A stretch of 64,000 nt of DNA, taken from contig CASEFP010000226.1 in assembly GCA_949287225.1 (NCBI GenBank), positions 1 through 64,000 on the forward strand, written 5' to 3'. Source of the DNA: an uncultured Lentisphaeria bacterium. GTDB taxonomy: Bacteria > Verrucomicrobiota > Lentisphaeria > Victivallales > UBA1829. A program made the position numbers and the translations under genes. Below the pieces are notes generated by a model. It had not been told where the DNA came from, made no database searches, and saw nothing but the letters and a program-made list of their open reading frames with translations. Shown here piece after piece: positions 45,056 through 54,700 of this stretch. The number at the start of each line of letters is the position of its first letter. Positions within the stretch are counted from its first letter, which is position 1.

Positions 45056-47218
45056 ATGAAGAAGGACAATACGGACAACGCACATGGCACAGGAGATACG
45101 ACACGGGCCATTGACGCCACTGTCGTTCTCGCGGATTCCCTGCACCGGGGAAAGGAACACGCCATGGAGGAACGTGCGCCAACGGCGGAACACGCGGCGG
45201 ACTTTTCCACCCGATACCACTTCATCTGCGATTTCGGAGCAGGAGGAGTTGGAAAAGTCTGCAAGGCGCGAGATGTCGTCTTCGACCGGATCATCGCGGT
45301 GAAATGCCTGAATGAGACGTTCCGGGATAATGCGGAGGCAATCCAGTCCTTCATCGAGGAGTGCCGCCTGAACGCAAAGCTTGACCACCCGTCGATCGTT
45401 CCGGTCTACGATCTAGGAAAGGACGCCGACGGTCACTGGAATGTCGCAATGAAATTTATCAGCGGCTCCTCTCTGAAACGCTTCATCGACACGATCAGAG
45501 TCACTTACGACAAAAAAAAGGTGAATGCTGCCCAGGAGCGCCATGCACTGATCTCCCGCCTGGAGTATTTTCTGAAAATCTGCGCTGTGGTGGAATACTG
45601 CCACAGCCTCAAAATCGTGCATGGGGACATCAAGCCGGAGAATATTCTCATGGGAAATTTCGGAGAGGTTTACCTGATGGACTGGGGATGCGCCCGGACA
45701 TTCGGCACCGTGCCGGAAAGCTTGAGCGGAACACCGAACTATCTGCCGCCCGAGTTTCTGGCGGACAAGGTTGTGACACCGCTGGTTGATATCTATTCTC
45801 TCGGCATGCTTCTTTTTGAAATGACAACACTGCGGCGCGGAGACAACACCTGTTCCATCGCTTCCGGAGACAGCGCCACCTGTTGTGATGTTCATGACGA
45901 GCGGAACTACTGCCATTATCAGCCCGCGCTGAAAATCGCCCCCCGGATCCGTGCGATCATCCTGAAAGCCGTAAATCCCGATCCTGCCGCACGCTATCCG
46001 AGTGTCGCCGCACTCGCCGCAGACGTCCGGCACTTCATCTATGACGAGGAAGTTTCCGCCGCACCGGACAATCTCTTCCAGAAGTTCTTCCGGATCGTCT
46101 ACCGCAACCGGATCAAGTCGATCCTGATCACCGGACTGCTCTTTGCCCTGCTCTGCGGCGAACTCTTCTACTCCTATTACCGCGCCAACCGGGAACAGGA
46201 GCTGCGGTCCGCCAATACGATGCGCCGTCTGCGGCTGCAGGGATATACGGACATTCTCGCCACCGCCGTCGGGCGGAAGATTCTCCAGATTCAGGCGCAG
46301 CTGCTGATCTTCGCCGACAACCTGATCGAAGATGTGCAGGAGTGCGCTTCCGGGAGCACTCCTTATCCCGACTCGAAATTCTACGACAACGCCGATTATG
46401 AAAAAACACGGACTGCACCGCCGGAGATGATCCGCTCTCCGCTGTATCCGCATCCGGTGAGTCTGGCCTATATGACCCGCATTCTTCCGGAAAAACCGTC
46501 GGAAATCCGGCAGACTCTGCCTGATGCAAGACAGTTTGTGCAGATCTGCAACAAGGTTGTCCGCTACGATCCCAACAGCGCGCAGGTCAGCGAGACCCGT
46601 TTTCTCGGACGCGAGATTCTGGATCCGTCCACCATGGTTCAGCGCCTTTTCGTGCGCTGGGCCAACGGCGTGCGTTACAGTTATCCGGGCACCTATGATG
46701 ATCCGCACACTTCCGCGTTCAAACACCGCTGGGATACGTTTGCCGAGCCGTCCGAACGGAGAAAAATCCTCTGGTCCGCGCCTTACGAGGCGCCGCTGTC
46801 CACCCTCCACGTCACCTGCCGTTATCCGATGTTTGCACGGGATGGAAATTTTCTCGGCGTCGCGGGACTGGAATTGCGTCTGGAGTGTCTGCTTGCTCCG
46901 CTCATTCAGGCGCACAATGCCGATCCGATCCATGAACTCTACCTGCTGGACCATGAAGGCAGCGTCGTGACGGTCCGCAACGGGAAACTGCTTCTTCTAA
47001 CTGACGGGACAGACACGGACGGCATGCCGTCCGCCGGGGAAATCCGTACGCTTGCACAGGAACTTTCCGGCGGCAATATGGCACAGTTTGAGAAGAGAAT
47101 CGGCACACGGAATTATTTTGTTTCCGGCTATCGGATCCGAACGACCGGCGCAATTCTGATCCAGATGATCGAGGAAAACGCGATGGCCAGCCACGACCAT
47201 AAGGATATTTCTCTTTAG
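45056..47218 (+). CDS. Ser/Thr protein kinase with an extracytoplasmic sensor domain
   Basis: From ATG 45056 the product has 720 residues. The kinase domain (~50-330) includes DFGAGGVGKVCKARD, IIAVKCLNE (catalytic Lys), VEYCHSLKIVHGDIKPENIL (HRD is HGD, a non-RD type), VYLMDWGCAR (DFG is DWG) and GTPNYLPPEFL. One membrane helix follows (~353-372), then about 345 residues outside with a Cache-like segment (VRWANGVRYSYPGTYDD, GVAGLELRLECLLAPLI) and no second helix, suggesting a ligand sensor linked to a cytoplasmic kinase. The start is uncertain: a GTG at 44942 would add 38 residues, but neither start has a strong ribosome binding site. Confidence 0.85.
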   Translation: MKKDNTDNAHGTGDTTRAIDATVVLADSLHRGKEHAMEERAPTAEHAADFSTRYHFICDFGAGGVGKVCKARDVVFDRIIAVKCLNETFRDNAEAIQSFIEECRLNAKLDHPSIVPVYDLGKDADGHWNVAMKFISGSSLKRFIDTIRVTYDKKKVNAAQERHALISRLEYFLKICAVVEYCHSLKIVHGDIKPENILMGNFGEVYLMDWGCARTFGTVPESLSGTPNYLPPEFLADKVVTPLVDIYSLGMLLFEMTTLRRGDNTCSIASGDSATCCDVHDERNYCHYQPALKIAPRIRAIILKAVNPDPAARYPSVAALAADVRHFIYDEEVSAAPDNLFQKFFRIVYRNRIKSILITGLLFALLCGELFYSYYRANREQELRSANTMRRLRLQGYTDILATAVGRKILQIQAQLLIFADNLIEDVQECASGSTPYPDSKFYDNADYEKTRTAPPEMIRSPLYPHPVSLAYMTRILPEKPSEIRQTLPDARQFVQICNKVVRYDPNSAQVSETRFLGREILDPSTMVQRLFVRWANGVRYSYPGTYDDPHTSAFKHRWDTFAEPSERRKILWSAPYEAPLSTLHVTCRYPMFARDGNFLGVAGLELRLECLLAPLIQAHNADPIHELYLLDHEGSVVTVRNGKLLLLTDGTDTDGMPSAGEIRTLAQELSGGNMAQFEKRIGTRNYFVSGYRIRTTGAILIQMIEENAMASHDHKDISL

Positions 47219-47221
47219 GGT

Positions 47222-47728
47222 TCACATACGGCGGCTGTCGTAGGCCCAGTTCAGAAGCGCCTGGCGCTGTTTTCTGCGGCAGTCCAGATCACCGATCCGG
47301 CAGTTCCAGTGAATCTGGGCGACGTGCCGGATCATCGCGCGCCACCGTTTGATCTGCCGTTCATCGTCGGAGCAGCGCCTTCCCATGTAGTAGCGGCAGT
47401 ACCACTGGAACCAGCCGCGCGGGTCCTCCTCCCGGATCCAGCCTTTGGCGCGCCAGACCGACAGCGGAAGCGACGCCTCGATGTGGAAAAAATTCAGTTC
47501 CGGATCGTGGCGTTCCGGACAGAGTTTCGCGTGTTCAAACCAGTCATCAGGGAATTCCCCGGTGCAGTCGGTCATGTATTTCCCGCCGAAAACGCCGAGC
47601 GCAAGCATCTCCTTCGGCGTCAGTTCCGGCTGGAAGCCCGCGTGAAAGTTCGTACCGGGCTTTTCCGTCAGAAAATAGACGAAGTTCTGCTGCATTTTAT
47701 CGTTTACAACGACTTCACGCCGGATCAT
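47222..47728 (-). CDS. conserved protein of unknown function
   Basis: This 168-residue soluble protein is rich in Trp, Arg and aromatic residues. It contains ALGVFGGKYMTDCTGEFPDD, SVWRAKGWIREEDPRGWFQW followed by YCRYY, and a basic end (CRRKQRQALLNWAYDSRRM). I recall similar sequences in varied bacteria and some plants, with no assigned function. The ATG at 47728 overlaps the lipocalin stop (ATGA), so they are co-translated. It is convergent with the kinase gene, three bases apart. Confidence 0.7.
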   Translation of the reverse strand: MIRREVVVNDKMQQNFVYFLTEKPGTNFHAGFQPELTPKEMLALGVFGGKYMTDCTGEFPDDWFEHAKLCPERHDPELNFFHIEASLPLSVWRAKGWIREEDPRGWFQWYCRYYMGRRCSDDERQIKRWRAMIRHVAQIHWNCRIGDLDCRRKQRQALLNWAYDSRRM

Positions 47729-48258
47729 TCCGGAAGCTCCTGCTTTGGATATTCGAGTTTTTCCGTTGCAAAACCAAGGGCTTTCAGGCGCGCGGTGATC
47801 CCCGCAAGCTGTTCCCGCGGCATCTGCGGCGACCGCGAAAGAATCCAGAGATACTCTTTCGTGCCGGAAGTCACCACGGCATAACGGTAATCCTCCGGCA
47901 GTTCAATGATTTTGTAGTCGCCGTAAAACGGGCCGAAGAACGAGACACGCAGCTCTCCGGTGACGGGGCGCGCATCGGGATGCTTGAGTTTGGCGACTCC
48001 CTCCGCCCTGGCCGGCTTCCCCGAACGTTTTCCCTGATTGAGCACCCGTACACGGCCGTCTTCGCGCAGGGTGTAGTTTGCCGTGACATAGTCCAGATCC
48101 CGCTCGAACGACTGCGGCAGACGCGCAATCTCATACCATTTTCCCATGTAGCGCGGCACGTCGAAATTTCCGACCGCCGGAATCTCTTTCGTGGATGCCG
48201 CACAGCCGGAAAGCAGGGCAAAGAGCGGCGTAAGCAGAGAGACAAAAGCAGATTTCAT
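47725..48258 (-). CDS. blc: outer-membrane lipocalin, Blc-like
   Basis: This 177-residue protein has a lipoprotein signal with LFALLSGCAAS, then the lipocalin motif YMGKWYEIARLPQSFERDL, VTANYTLREDGRVRVLN, and DYRYAVVTSGTKEYLWILSR, all matching bacterial lipocalin Blc. Blc binds fatty acids and lysophospholipids at the outer membrane and is often induced by stress. ATG 48258 follows AGGAGG by seven bases. Divergent from the repeat protein. Confidence 0.92.
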   Translation of the reverse strand: MKSAFVSLLTPLFALLSGCAASTKEIPAVGNFDVPRYMGKWYEIARLPQSFERDLDYVTANYTLREDGRVRVLNQGKRSGKPARAEGVAKLKHPDARPVTGELRVSFFGPFYGDYKIIELPEDYRYAVVTSGTKEYLWILSRSPQMPREQLAGITARLKALGFATEKLEYPKQELPE

Positions 48259-48383
48259 CGGAACGCCTCCTTGATCAGTTCGATTGCACGGGGCGCGGAC
48301 ACTATCGTGCGTGACCACCCTCCCCCGCCTTTTAAGATACCATCAGATCGGAAAAAGTCAATCTTCGCCCGGACTGGTTTTTC

Positions 48384-48407
48384 CGGATAACGATGCTATA
48401 TTATCCG
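48384..48407. repeat. inverted repeat upstream of the repeat-protein gene
   Basis: CGGATAA (48384-48390) and TTATCCG (48401-48407) flank a ten-base centre containing TATA, 22 bases before the ATG at 48430. It could be an operator overlapping the promoter or a leader hairpin. Confidence 0.45.
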
Positions 48408-48429
48408 AAAAGAGAGGGGAGGTATCTTT

Positions 48430-49083
48430 ATGAATGATATGCCGGTATGCTGTCCGCAATGCGGTTCAACTCAGATTGCACCCGTCCGCAAGAATTACGA
48501 CATGGGCTGCGGATGCCTGGGACTGCTTCTGTTCGGCTGGATCGGTCTGCTGCTTGGTCTGCTCGGCGGCGGAGATGTGGAGATGGTCTGCGCCAACTGC
48601 GGCGCGCGCTGGGAACCGGGCAGACACAAGGACGGGGCCTCTTCCGGCTGTCTTCCGTCGCTGCTGCTGATTATCGTCATTCTGCTTCTGCTTGCGGGCC
48701 TCGGGGTGTTCGGCGCGGAACGATCGACCTCGACCTACCGCGACGGGCAGGGACGCATGACAGGATCTTCCACAACCATCGGCAGCGGCACCACCTACCG
48801 CGACGGACAGGGACGCATGACAGGAGCCTCCACGACCATCGGAAACAACACCACCTACCGCGACGGACAGGGTCGCATGACGGGATCCTCCACGACCATT
48901 GGAAACAACACCACCTACCGCGACGCCTCCGGCAGAATGACCGGTTCCGCTACGACCCACGGGAATGTAACCACCTATCGTGATGCCTCCGGAAAAATGA
49001 CCGGTTCCGCTACAAAAGTCGGAAACCAGGTGATTTACCGCGACGCCTCCGGGCGGATGACCGGCTCGAAAACAAGCCGCTGA
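48430..49083 (+). CDS. zinc-ribbon membrane protein with 20-residue tandem repeats
   Basis: This 217-residue protein starts with a Cys-rich ribbon (CCPQCGSTQ ... CANCGARWE) that surrounds a hydrophobic segment (CLGLLLFGWIGLLLGLLGG). A second helix (LLLIIVILLLLAGLGVFG) follows at ~78-95. From ~102 come five and a half copies of a repeat like TYRDGQGRMTGSSTTIGNNT. Similar YRD-x-x-GR-x-x-GS/T strings occur in beta-rich surface or YD-type repeats, though I cannot assign a family. GGGAGG is seven bases before the ATG. Confidence 0.75.
   Translation: MNDMPVCCPQCGSTQIAPVRKNYDMGCGCLGLLLFGWIGLLLGLLGGGDVEMVCANCGARWEPGRHKDGASSGCLPSLLLIIVILLLLAGLGVFGAERSTSTYRDGQGRMTGSSTTIGSGTTYRDGQGRMTGASTTIGNNTTYRDGQGRMTGSSTTIGNNTTYRDASGRMTGSATTHGNVTTYRDASGKMTGSATKVGNQVIYRDASGRMTGSKTSR
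48733..49080 (+). repeat. in-frame 60-base tandem repeats
   Basis: Units begin at 48733, 48793, 48853, 48913, 48973 and 49033 (last partial, 48 bases). The first three units are nearly identical in DNA; the later ones diverge to YRDASG. Recent amplification of the upstream units is implied, and copy number may vary between strains. Confidence 0.85.
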
Positions 49084-49105
49084 TCTTCTTCCGGCAGGAT
49101 ATTTT

Positions 49106-51256
49106 TCAGGCTTCCGCGAACCTTCCGAACTGCGTGTCGTGGAGTCTCTTGTATTTGCCGCCGAGACGGAGCAGCTCCTCGTGCGTGCCGGATTCAACGA
49201 TGTGCCCTCTGTCCAGAACGATGATCAGATTGGCGTTCTTGATCGTGCTGAGGCGGTGTGCAATTGCAAACACGGTGCGGTTCGCCATGACCTTGTTGAG
49301 CGCCTCCTGCACAAGTTTTTCCGTCACGGTGTCAAGGGCGCTTGTGGCTTCGTCGAGAATCAGGATCGGAGGATTCTTGAGGATCGCCCGTGCGATGGAG
49401 ACGCGCTGTTTTTCGCCGCCGCTCAGCAGGAAGCCCTTTTCGCCGACGATGGTGTCATAGCCGTCCTTGTGGCGCCCGTCGGTGATGAAGCGGTCGGCGT
49501 TGGCCTGTTTTGCCGCCTGAATGATGGCTTCGCGCGGGGCATCGGGGACACCGTAGGCAATGTTGTTGGCGATCGTGTCATTGAAGAGCACCGCGTCCTG
49601 GGAGACGATGCCGATCAGGTCGCGCAGGGAATCGGTTCTCACATCCCGCAGGTCGATGCCGTCGATGGTCACTTTTCCTTCGTTCACATCGTAGAAGCGG
49701 GCGATCAGGTTGGCGATCGTGGTCTTTCCGGAACCGGTCTCGCCGACGACCGCGACGACATGCCCTTTCGGAATGACCAGATTGATGCCGTCGAGGATTT
49801 TCTTCTGATCATAGGCGAACACGACATCCGTGAAGCGGATCTCGTTCCTGAACTCCTTGAGCGCAATCGCATTTTCCTTTTCCTGAAGACTGGTGTCAAT
49901 GTCGATCAGCTGGAAATAGCGGTCCGCCGCGGCCATGCTCCGCTGGAGCAGCGAGGAGATTTTTGCAAGTTCCTTGATCGGGTTGTAGGCCATGAAGCAG
50001 GGGGCGAGCAGCTGCACAAGCTCCGTCAGCGTGACACCCTGGCTGTAGCTGAAAATGAAAAACACGAGTGTCGCGCCGACGGCGACGGTCTCCATCAGCG
50101 GCGCCATGAAGAGCTGCATTTTCAACGCCCGGTTGATGGATTTGAAATAGCCGGCATTGGTGGTTTCAAAACGCTGGACTTCGCGCTTTTCGGCGTGATA
50201 CGCCTTGACGACGATGATGCCGGAAATCGCCTCGTGCATCCTTGTCACGACTTCGGCGATCTGCGCGAAGGAACGGCGGTAGATTTTCCGGATTTTTCTG
50301 GCGATGATCATGACCGGAAGCACGCAGAGCGGCAGCCCGAGAAAGAGGATGACGGCCAGATACCAGTTGTTGTATTTGAAGCTGGCGATGAGAATCGCGG
50401 CGGCGCATGCGAGAATCTCCAGCGGACAGCGCGTGGCATCCGCTATCGAGTTCGTGATGGCCGATTCCATTGCGCTTGTATCGTTGGTCGTGCGGCTGAT
50501 GAGCTGGCCGACGTCAAGCTGCCCGTAGAAGCGCAGCGACTGCTTCATCATGCTCCGGAAGGCTTCGTTGCGCATATCCGTGGAGACCTTGGCGCCAACC
50601 CATTTTGTATAATAGTTGTTGATGAAAATGAACAGATTCCGGATCAGCCAGAGCAGAATGAATCCCGTGACGAAGATGGAGAAAAACTGCCAGGTCATCT
50701 TCCCGCCCGCCGTTTCCGCGGGGATGTTCAGGAGCGTGGTGTCTCCGGCGGAAAAGACGATGTTTCCCTCTCTGTAAGTGATGTGCATGTTCCAGGAGGC
50801 GGGGATGATTTTATTCAGCTGTTCGTCGGCACGGATCAGTTTCTTTTCCAGTTCGCCGTGTGAATCCGGCGCCAGCAGAATCGCGCTGACGGTCTGGATT
50901 TTTTCCTTTTCGGAGAGATCCGCTCCTCCAGTGGCCTGGACAATGCGTGCGGCGATCTGTTTCTGCGGAGCGGCAAGCAGATTGCCGACGGTCTGAATCC
51001 GCTGTTCCGGATCGGTTTCCCGATCCATTGCAAGAACGATTTCAGCGGCGGTTTTTTCGGCGGCCGCGACATTTTCCGGTTTATTGGGATCGACTCCCCT
51101 CATCAGATAGGGGATCATCAGAAGTCCGCCGAGAAGGGAGCTGCTGGCAATGAAACCCGCCAGAATTCCGACGGCAAGCCGCCATTTATAAGGTTTGGCA
51201 TAGCCGAGAAGCCGCCAGTAGTTAGCCAGATCACGTTTCTGTGTTTGATGTGACAT
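49106..51256 (-). CDS. ABC exporter, MsbA-like, with a periplasmic insertion
   Basis: The 716-residue product is a half-transporter with the ATPase at the C-terminus: Walker A GETGSGKTT, signature FLLSGGEKQRVSIARAIL, Walker B PILILDEATSALD, H-loop AIAHRLSTI. MsbA-type proteins are usually 580-600 residues. Here about 130 residues are inserted between helix 1 (~27-52) and helix 2 (~186-212), and would lie in the periplasm. The family exports lipid A or other lipids. ATG 51256 follows GGGG; the longer in-frame extension to 51400 lacks support. Confidence 0.9.
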   Translation of the reverse strand: MSHQTQKRDLANYWRLLGYAKPYKWRLAVGILAGFIASSSLLGGLLMIPYLMRGVDPNKPENVAAAEKTAAEIVLAMDRETDPEQRIQTVGNLLAAPQKQIAARIVQATGGADLSEKEKIQTVSAILLAPDSHGELEKKLIRADEQLNKIIPASWNMHITYREGNIVFSAGDTTLLNIPAETAGGKMTWQFFSIFVTGFILLWLIRNLFIFINNYYTKWVGAKVSTDMRNEAFRSMMKQSLRFYGQLDVGQLISRTTNDTSAMESAITNSIADATRCPLEILACAAAILIASFKYNNWYLAVILFLGLPLCVLPVMIIARKIRKIYRRSFAQIAEVVTRMHEAISGIIVVKAYHAEKREVQRFETTNAGYFKSINRALKMQLFMAPLMETVAVGATLVFFIFSYSQGVTLTELVQLLAPCFMAYNPIKELAKISSLLQRSMAAADRYFQLIDIDTSLQEKENAIALKEFRNEIRFTDVVFAYDQKKILDGINLVIPKGHVVAVVGETGSGKTTIANLIARFYDVNEGKVTIDGIDLRDVRTDSLRDLIGIVSQDAVLFNDTIANNIAYGVPDAPREAIIQAAKQANADRFITDGRHKDGYDTIVGEKGFLLSGGEKQRVSIARAILKNPPILILDEATSALDTVTEKLVQEALNKVMANRTVFAIAHRLSTIKNANLIIVLDRGHIVESGTHEELLRLGGKYKRLHDTQFGRFAEA

Positions 51257-51396
51257 CAAAAAATCCCCACTTGAAAAATTAATTGCCTCAGGATGGGATA
51301 AGATATCACACAATCTCGGTTTTTCCATTGCCGAATCGGAAAAAGGGGTCTGAAATCCCGGATACGGGGCACTCTGGAAGTGCCCCCGCATCTTTC

Positions 51397-51741
51397 TCAA
51401 TGTTTCGGCTGACCGGTCAGTTTGAGGATGAGATCAATGGCTTTTTCGCGCGCTTCGGCACGTGCCGACGGATCATGTGCCAGCGTGATTCCGACGCGTT
51501 CGGGCGTTTCCTTAAGGAATCGTTCCGCTTCGGCGCGGAGCGTTTTATCCTGTGTATCCGGCTGCTTCAGAACTTCCGCAAGTTTCGCCATGTATTTGAG
51601 ATCCGTGCTGCCGATCCGGAGATTTTCCAGCCGGATGGTGGACACCGGATGCCCGGACGCGATCAGAATGTTCAGATGCAGGCTGAATTTTTCGACTCTA
51701 AGGCGATTCTTCTCATATTTTCCAAATTCAGTGTCTGGATC
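51397..51741 (-). pseudogene. fragment of a gene lacking its 5' end, unknown
   Basis: An open frame of about 115 codons (FSLHLNILIASG...STIRLENLRIGSTDLKY...) ends at 51397. It has coding character, but no in-frame ATG, GTG or TTG start with a ribosome binding site is found between it and the terminator of the carbohydrate cassette at 51742. I read it as the 3' end of a gene cut off by insertion of that cassette. It is not recognised. An unusual start codon (CTG) is the alternative. Confidence 0.45.
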
Positions 51742-51767
51742 AAAAAGCCCGTCAGTAAGACGGGCTT
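51742..51767 (-). terminator. intrinsic terminator of the carbohydrate cassette
   Basis: AAGCCCGTC and GACGGGCTT form a 9-bp perfect stem with a five-base loop and a T run on the minus strand, 33 bases after the stop of the large hydrolase. Confidence 0.9.
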
Positions 51768-51799
51768 GCGTTTTATGATTGAATGAGGCATTCTGATTT

Positions 51800-54700
51800 T
51801 TACGGCAAAAGCCGCCAGCCATAGAAAGTACAGGACTTTGCCTTCGGGAAGCGAATCGAAACCCGGCGGCGCCCGGTGACTTGATAACGCAGCGGAACCG
51901 TTGCCGTAATCCTTTCCCCGTCGCTGTTCTTCAGCGGAACGACAGCATATGGAATGGGCGCTTCTCCAAAACGCAATTCCAAAGAACCGCCGCTTTCCCC
52001 TTCACCGACACTGTATGATATTTCCACACGGGAGTAGACTTTCTCTCCGAAATCCAGCATCCCATAGGTCAGCAGGGCATTGTTCCAGCGGATCCAGCCG
52101 ACGAAAGTGTTGTCTTTTGCTGGCAGCGCTCCCGTTATCTTCTGCAGGAATCCGCCTGTAACCATTTGACCATCCATTACATTCTGTGCGGGAATTTTGC
52201 CAAGTCCGCCGAAATATTCCACGGGTTTGTCAGGTTTCCGGAATTGGGCAACCTTATTCAGCAAATTCTGCACCCGTCGGGCTTCCGCATGAAAAATTTC
52301 AGTGTTCTCTTTTCCGATCAGCAGCAATTTGACTTCCAGCGGACGAAATGACAGTTCCGGCGAATAATTCCCGTCATTCAGGAGAATGCGCGGTTCCTTC
52401 GTATTCATTTCGCAAAGAGCAAACGCTTTCCCGGGATACCGGAACACGGGCTGAGCATTTTCCTTCTGAAGCATCGGATTGACCAGCAGCACGATCCCCA
52501 TGCCGTCATCGCGCATATAAGCGCCGGATAACACGCGGTCCACTGTGATATATTTTCGTGATTCATGCAGGAAACGATACTTGCCCGGTGCTTTTTTCCA
52601 TTCCAAGGGACGGAGGCTTTCTCCTTCCCGGAAGTATTTGAACAGACCGTTTTTCAAGTGCATCAGCTGTTTCGTGTACAGCATCATTTCCGGATAATCG
52701 ATAATTTCGCGGGTTTGAAACCACCCCAGCTGTTCCGCAGATGCAAACTGACGCCCGAGAATGCTGTAAAAACGCTGTTCGGTCTGGGAGTTGAATTGCC
52801 AGATATAGCTGAACAGACGTCCGATCAGCTCCATGCGCGGACCGAATACGGTCTTGCTCAGAGGTGTAGAGGAGGGAGCGGCCCAGCAGAGAAATCCGTC
52901 CTGAAGACCGACCATAGGCTCTTCAAAACCTTCGGTGTCATGACCGACATAAGCGGGAACTTTTTCCCGGATTGCGCGCATCATCGGCAGATAACCATCC
53001 TGAAGCCACATGGCGGGATCATTCATTTTATGGCCGTGCGATTCGTCAAAGCAGCAGTATGGCCGCGCCGCAAGCATTTCATCGTAATAAATTGCCTTTG
53101 CTCCGTAAGAGACAAAGCGTTCGGCATTGGCAATCTGCTTCTGCTGCCATTCCGGACACGCAGGGCAGATGACCGCCCACGGCATTGTCGATTTTCTCGA
53201 AAGGGTTTGGTAGCGCTCATAGTTGAGACTGCCGTTGAAATTCTTGATGGCGTACTTTTTCCCATGCGAAGAATACATCCAGTCAGTTTTTTCATACGGC
53301 CCGTCCAGTGTCGCCCACAGCTGGACATTCGTGTAAGGCTTTACACCAATCCCGTGTTCATTCAGGAATTGAAAAAACGGCAGGGAATAGGATGCGGGGA
53401 AGAAGTGAGTAAACCTTGCCCCGATGCCAAGATCTTCCCAGAAATATACATGAGAACCGAAAGGAAGTTCAAAATAATTCCGCAGATAAAGCAGATGGTC
53501 CTTGAGGGTTTCCGCTTCTGCAGCATTGCGATAGTTCAGCATGGCTAGAATCCACAAGGTGTTTTCCGCAAACCAGGGGGACATGTTCTTGCGCGGAATT
53601 TCACACCACCAGAACGCCTTGTTTTTCAGAAACCTCCGGTAAATGTGCGCCGCATCGTACCAGTCCCCGCGGAAAGCTTCAATTACACCCTTTCCGCTGA
53701 ACTCATATCGATTCAACCCTGTCTGTCCGACTTCATACGGGGCCCATGACATCCATGCCAGTTCAATGCCGCGTTTCTGTCCTTTGAAGATGAAACGCTT
53801 ACTGATCGCCTTCGGATCTTCAAAGGCAAAATAGACGGCACCTCCTTTGTCATAATAAGCACAGAACTGCATCGGGACGTGCGATGCCGGATAATAACCC
53901 ATCGACGGGGTATTGCGCAAACCATTGACCGAGGGATTCTCGACCAGTTCCCCGGTCATGTGAAGATACTGATCACGCGGAGTTTCCTTTAATGCGAGAA
54001 TCACACAGGGATAGCTGACCTGAAATACCAGATGATCTCGGGATGTGCTGCGGACATCCAGGGATGTTTCCAGACGTTTCCCCTTCAAGTCCAGTTCTGC
54101 TTCCGCTTCGAAAAACGGGTGTTTCCAGCGGACAACAGCATGATTGCCGGAACACTCCGCCTCCCAGCTCACATTATCGTCATAGTTCATTGCACTTTCG
54201 AGGCGGCCTTTGCCTTTCCGGTAATCCACCGTCCAGTACAACCCATAGGAAGAGAGCATTTCCTTTCCGGCAGGCCGGTCATAAAGCCCGGTCAGCGGAA
54301 ACAAAGTCCCCTTGCCGTCGATCATGATCAGAGCCGCCATTTCATCGCTCAGCATCATTCGGCAGATCCGCTGGTTTTCATTCCATGTCTTCTGCAGCGC
54401 AATGGGATCATGAAGGGCGAATGCCGCCTTTTTCTGTCGAAGAAGCGACAGGAGAGATTGCTGGTCCGCTCCGTTGCGGGCGGCTCTTCGAACTGCGCTT
54501 AACAGCCATTTCCCTTCCGGGAGAATGGTGTTTTCTGTCAATGCGGTCAGTTCAGTGGAGAGCGCTTCCATTATGGGGTGACGGTCCTTGCGCTTCAGAT
54601 TCAGGCGTGGGTTGTCCAATGCCAGATCTTCGACTTCCCCTTCCGAAAGTGCCTGATCGAAAATCATGACTTCCGCCATATCCCCTTTCATTGCCCACAG

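Noticed and set aside
48733-49080. The 60-base repeats as a CRISPR or minisatellite in non-coding DNA
   Set aside because: They are contiguous without spacers and in frame within a gene with a good start, so they are protein repeats.
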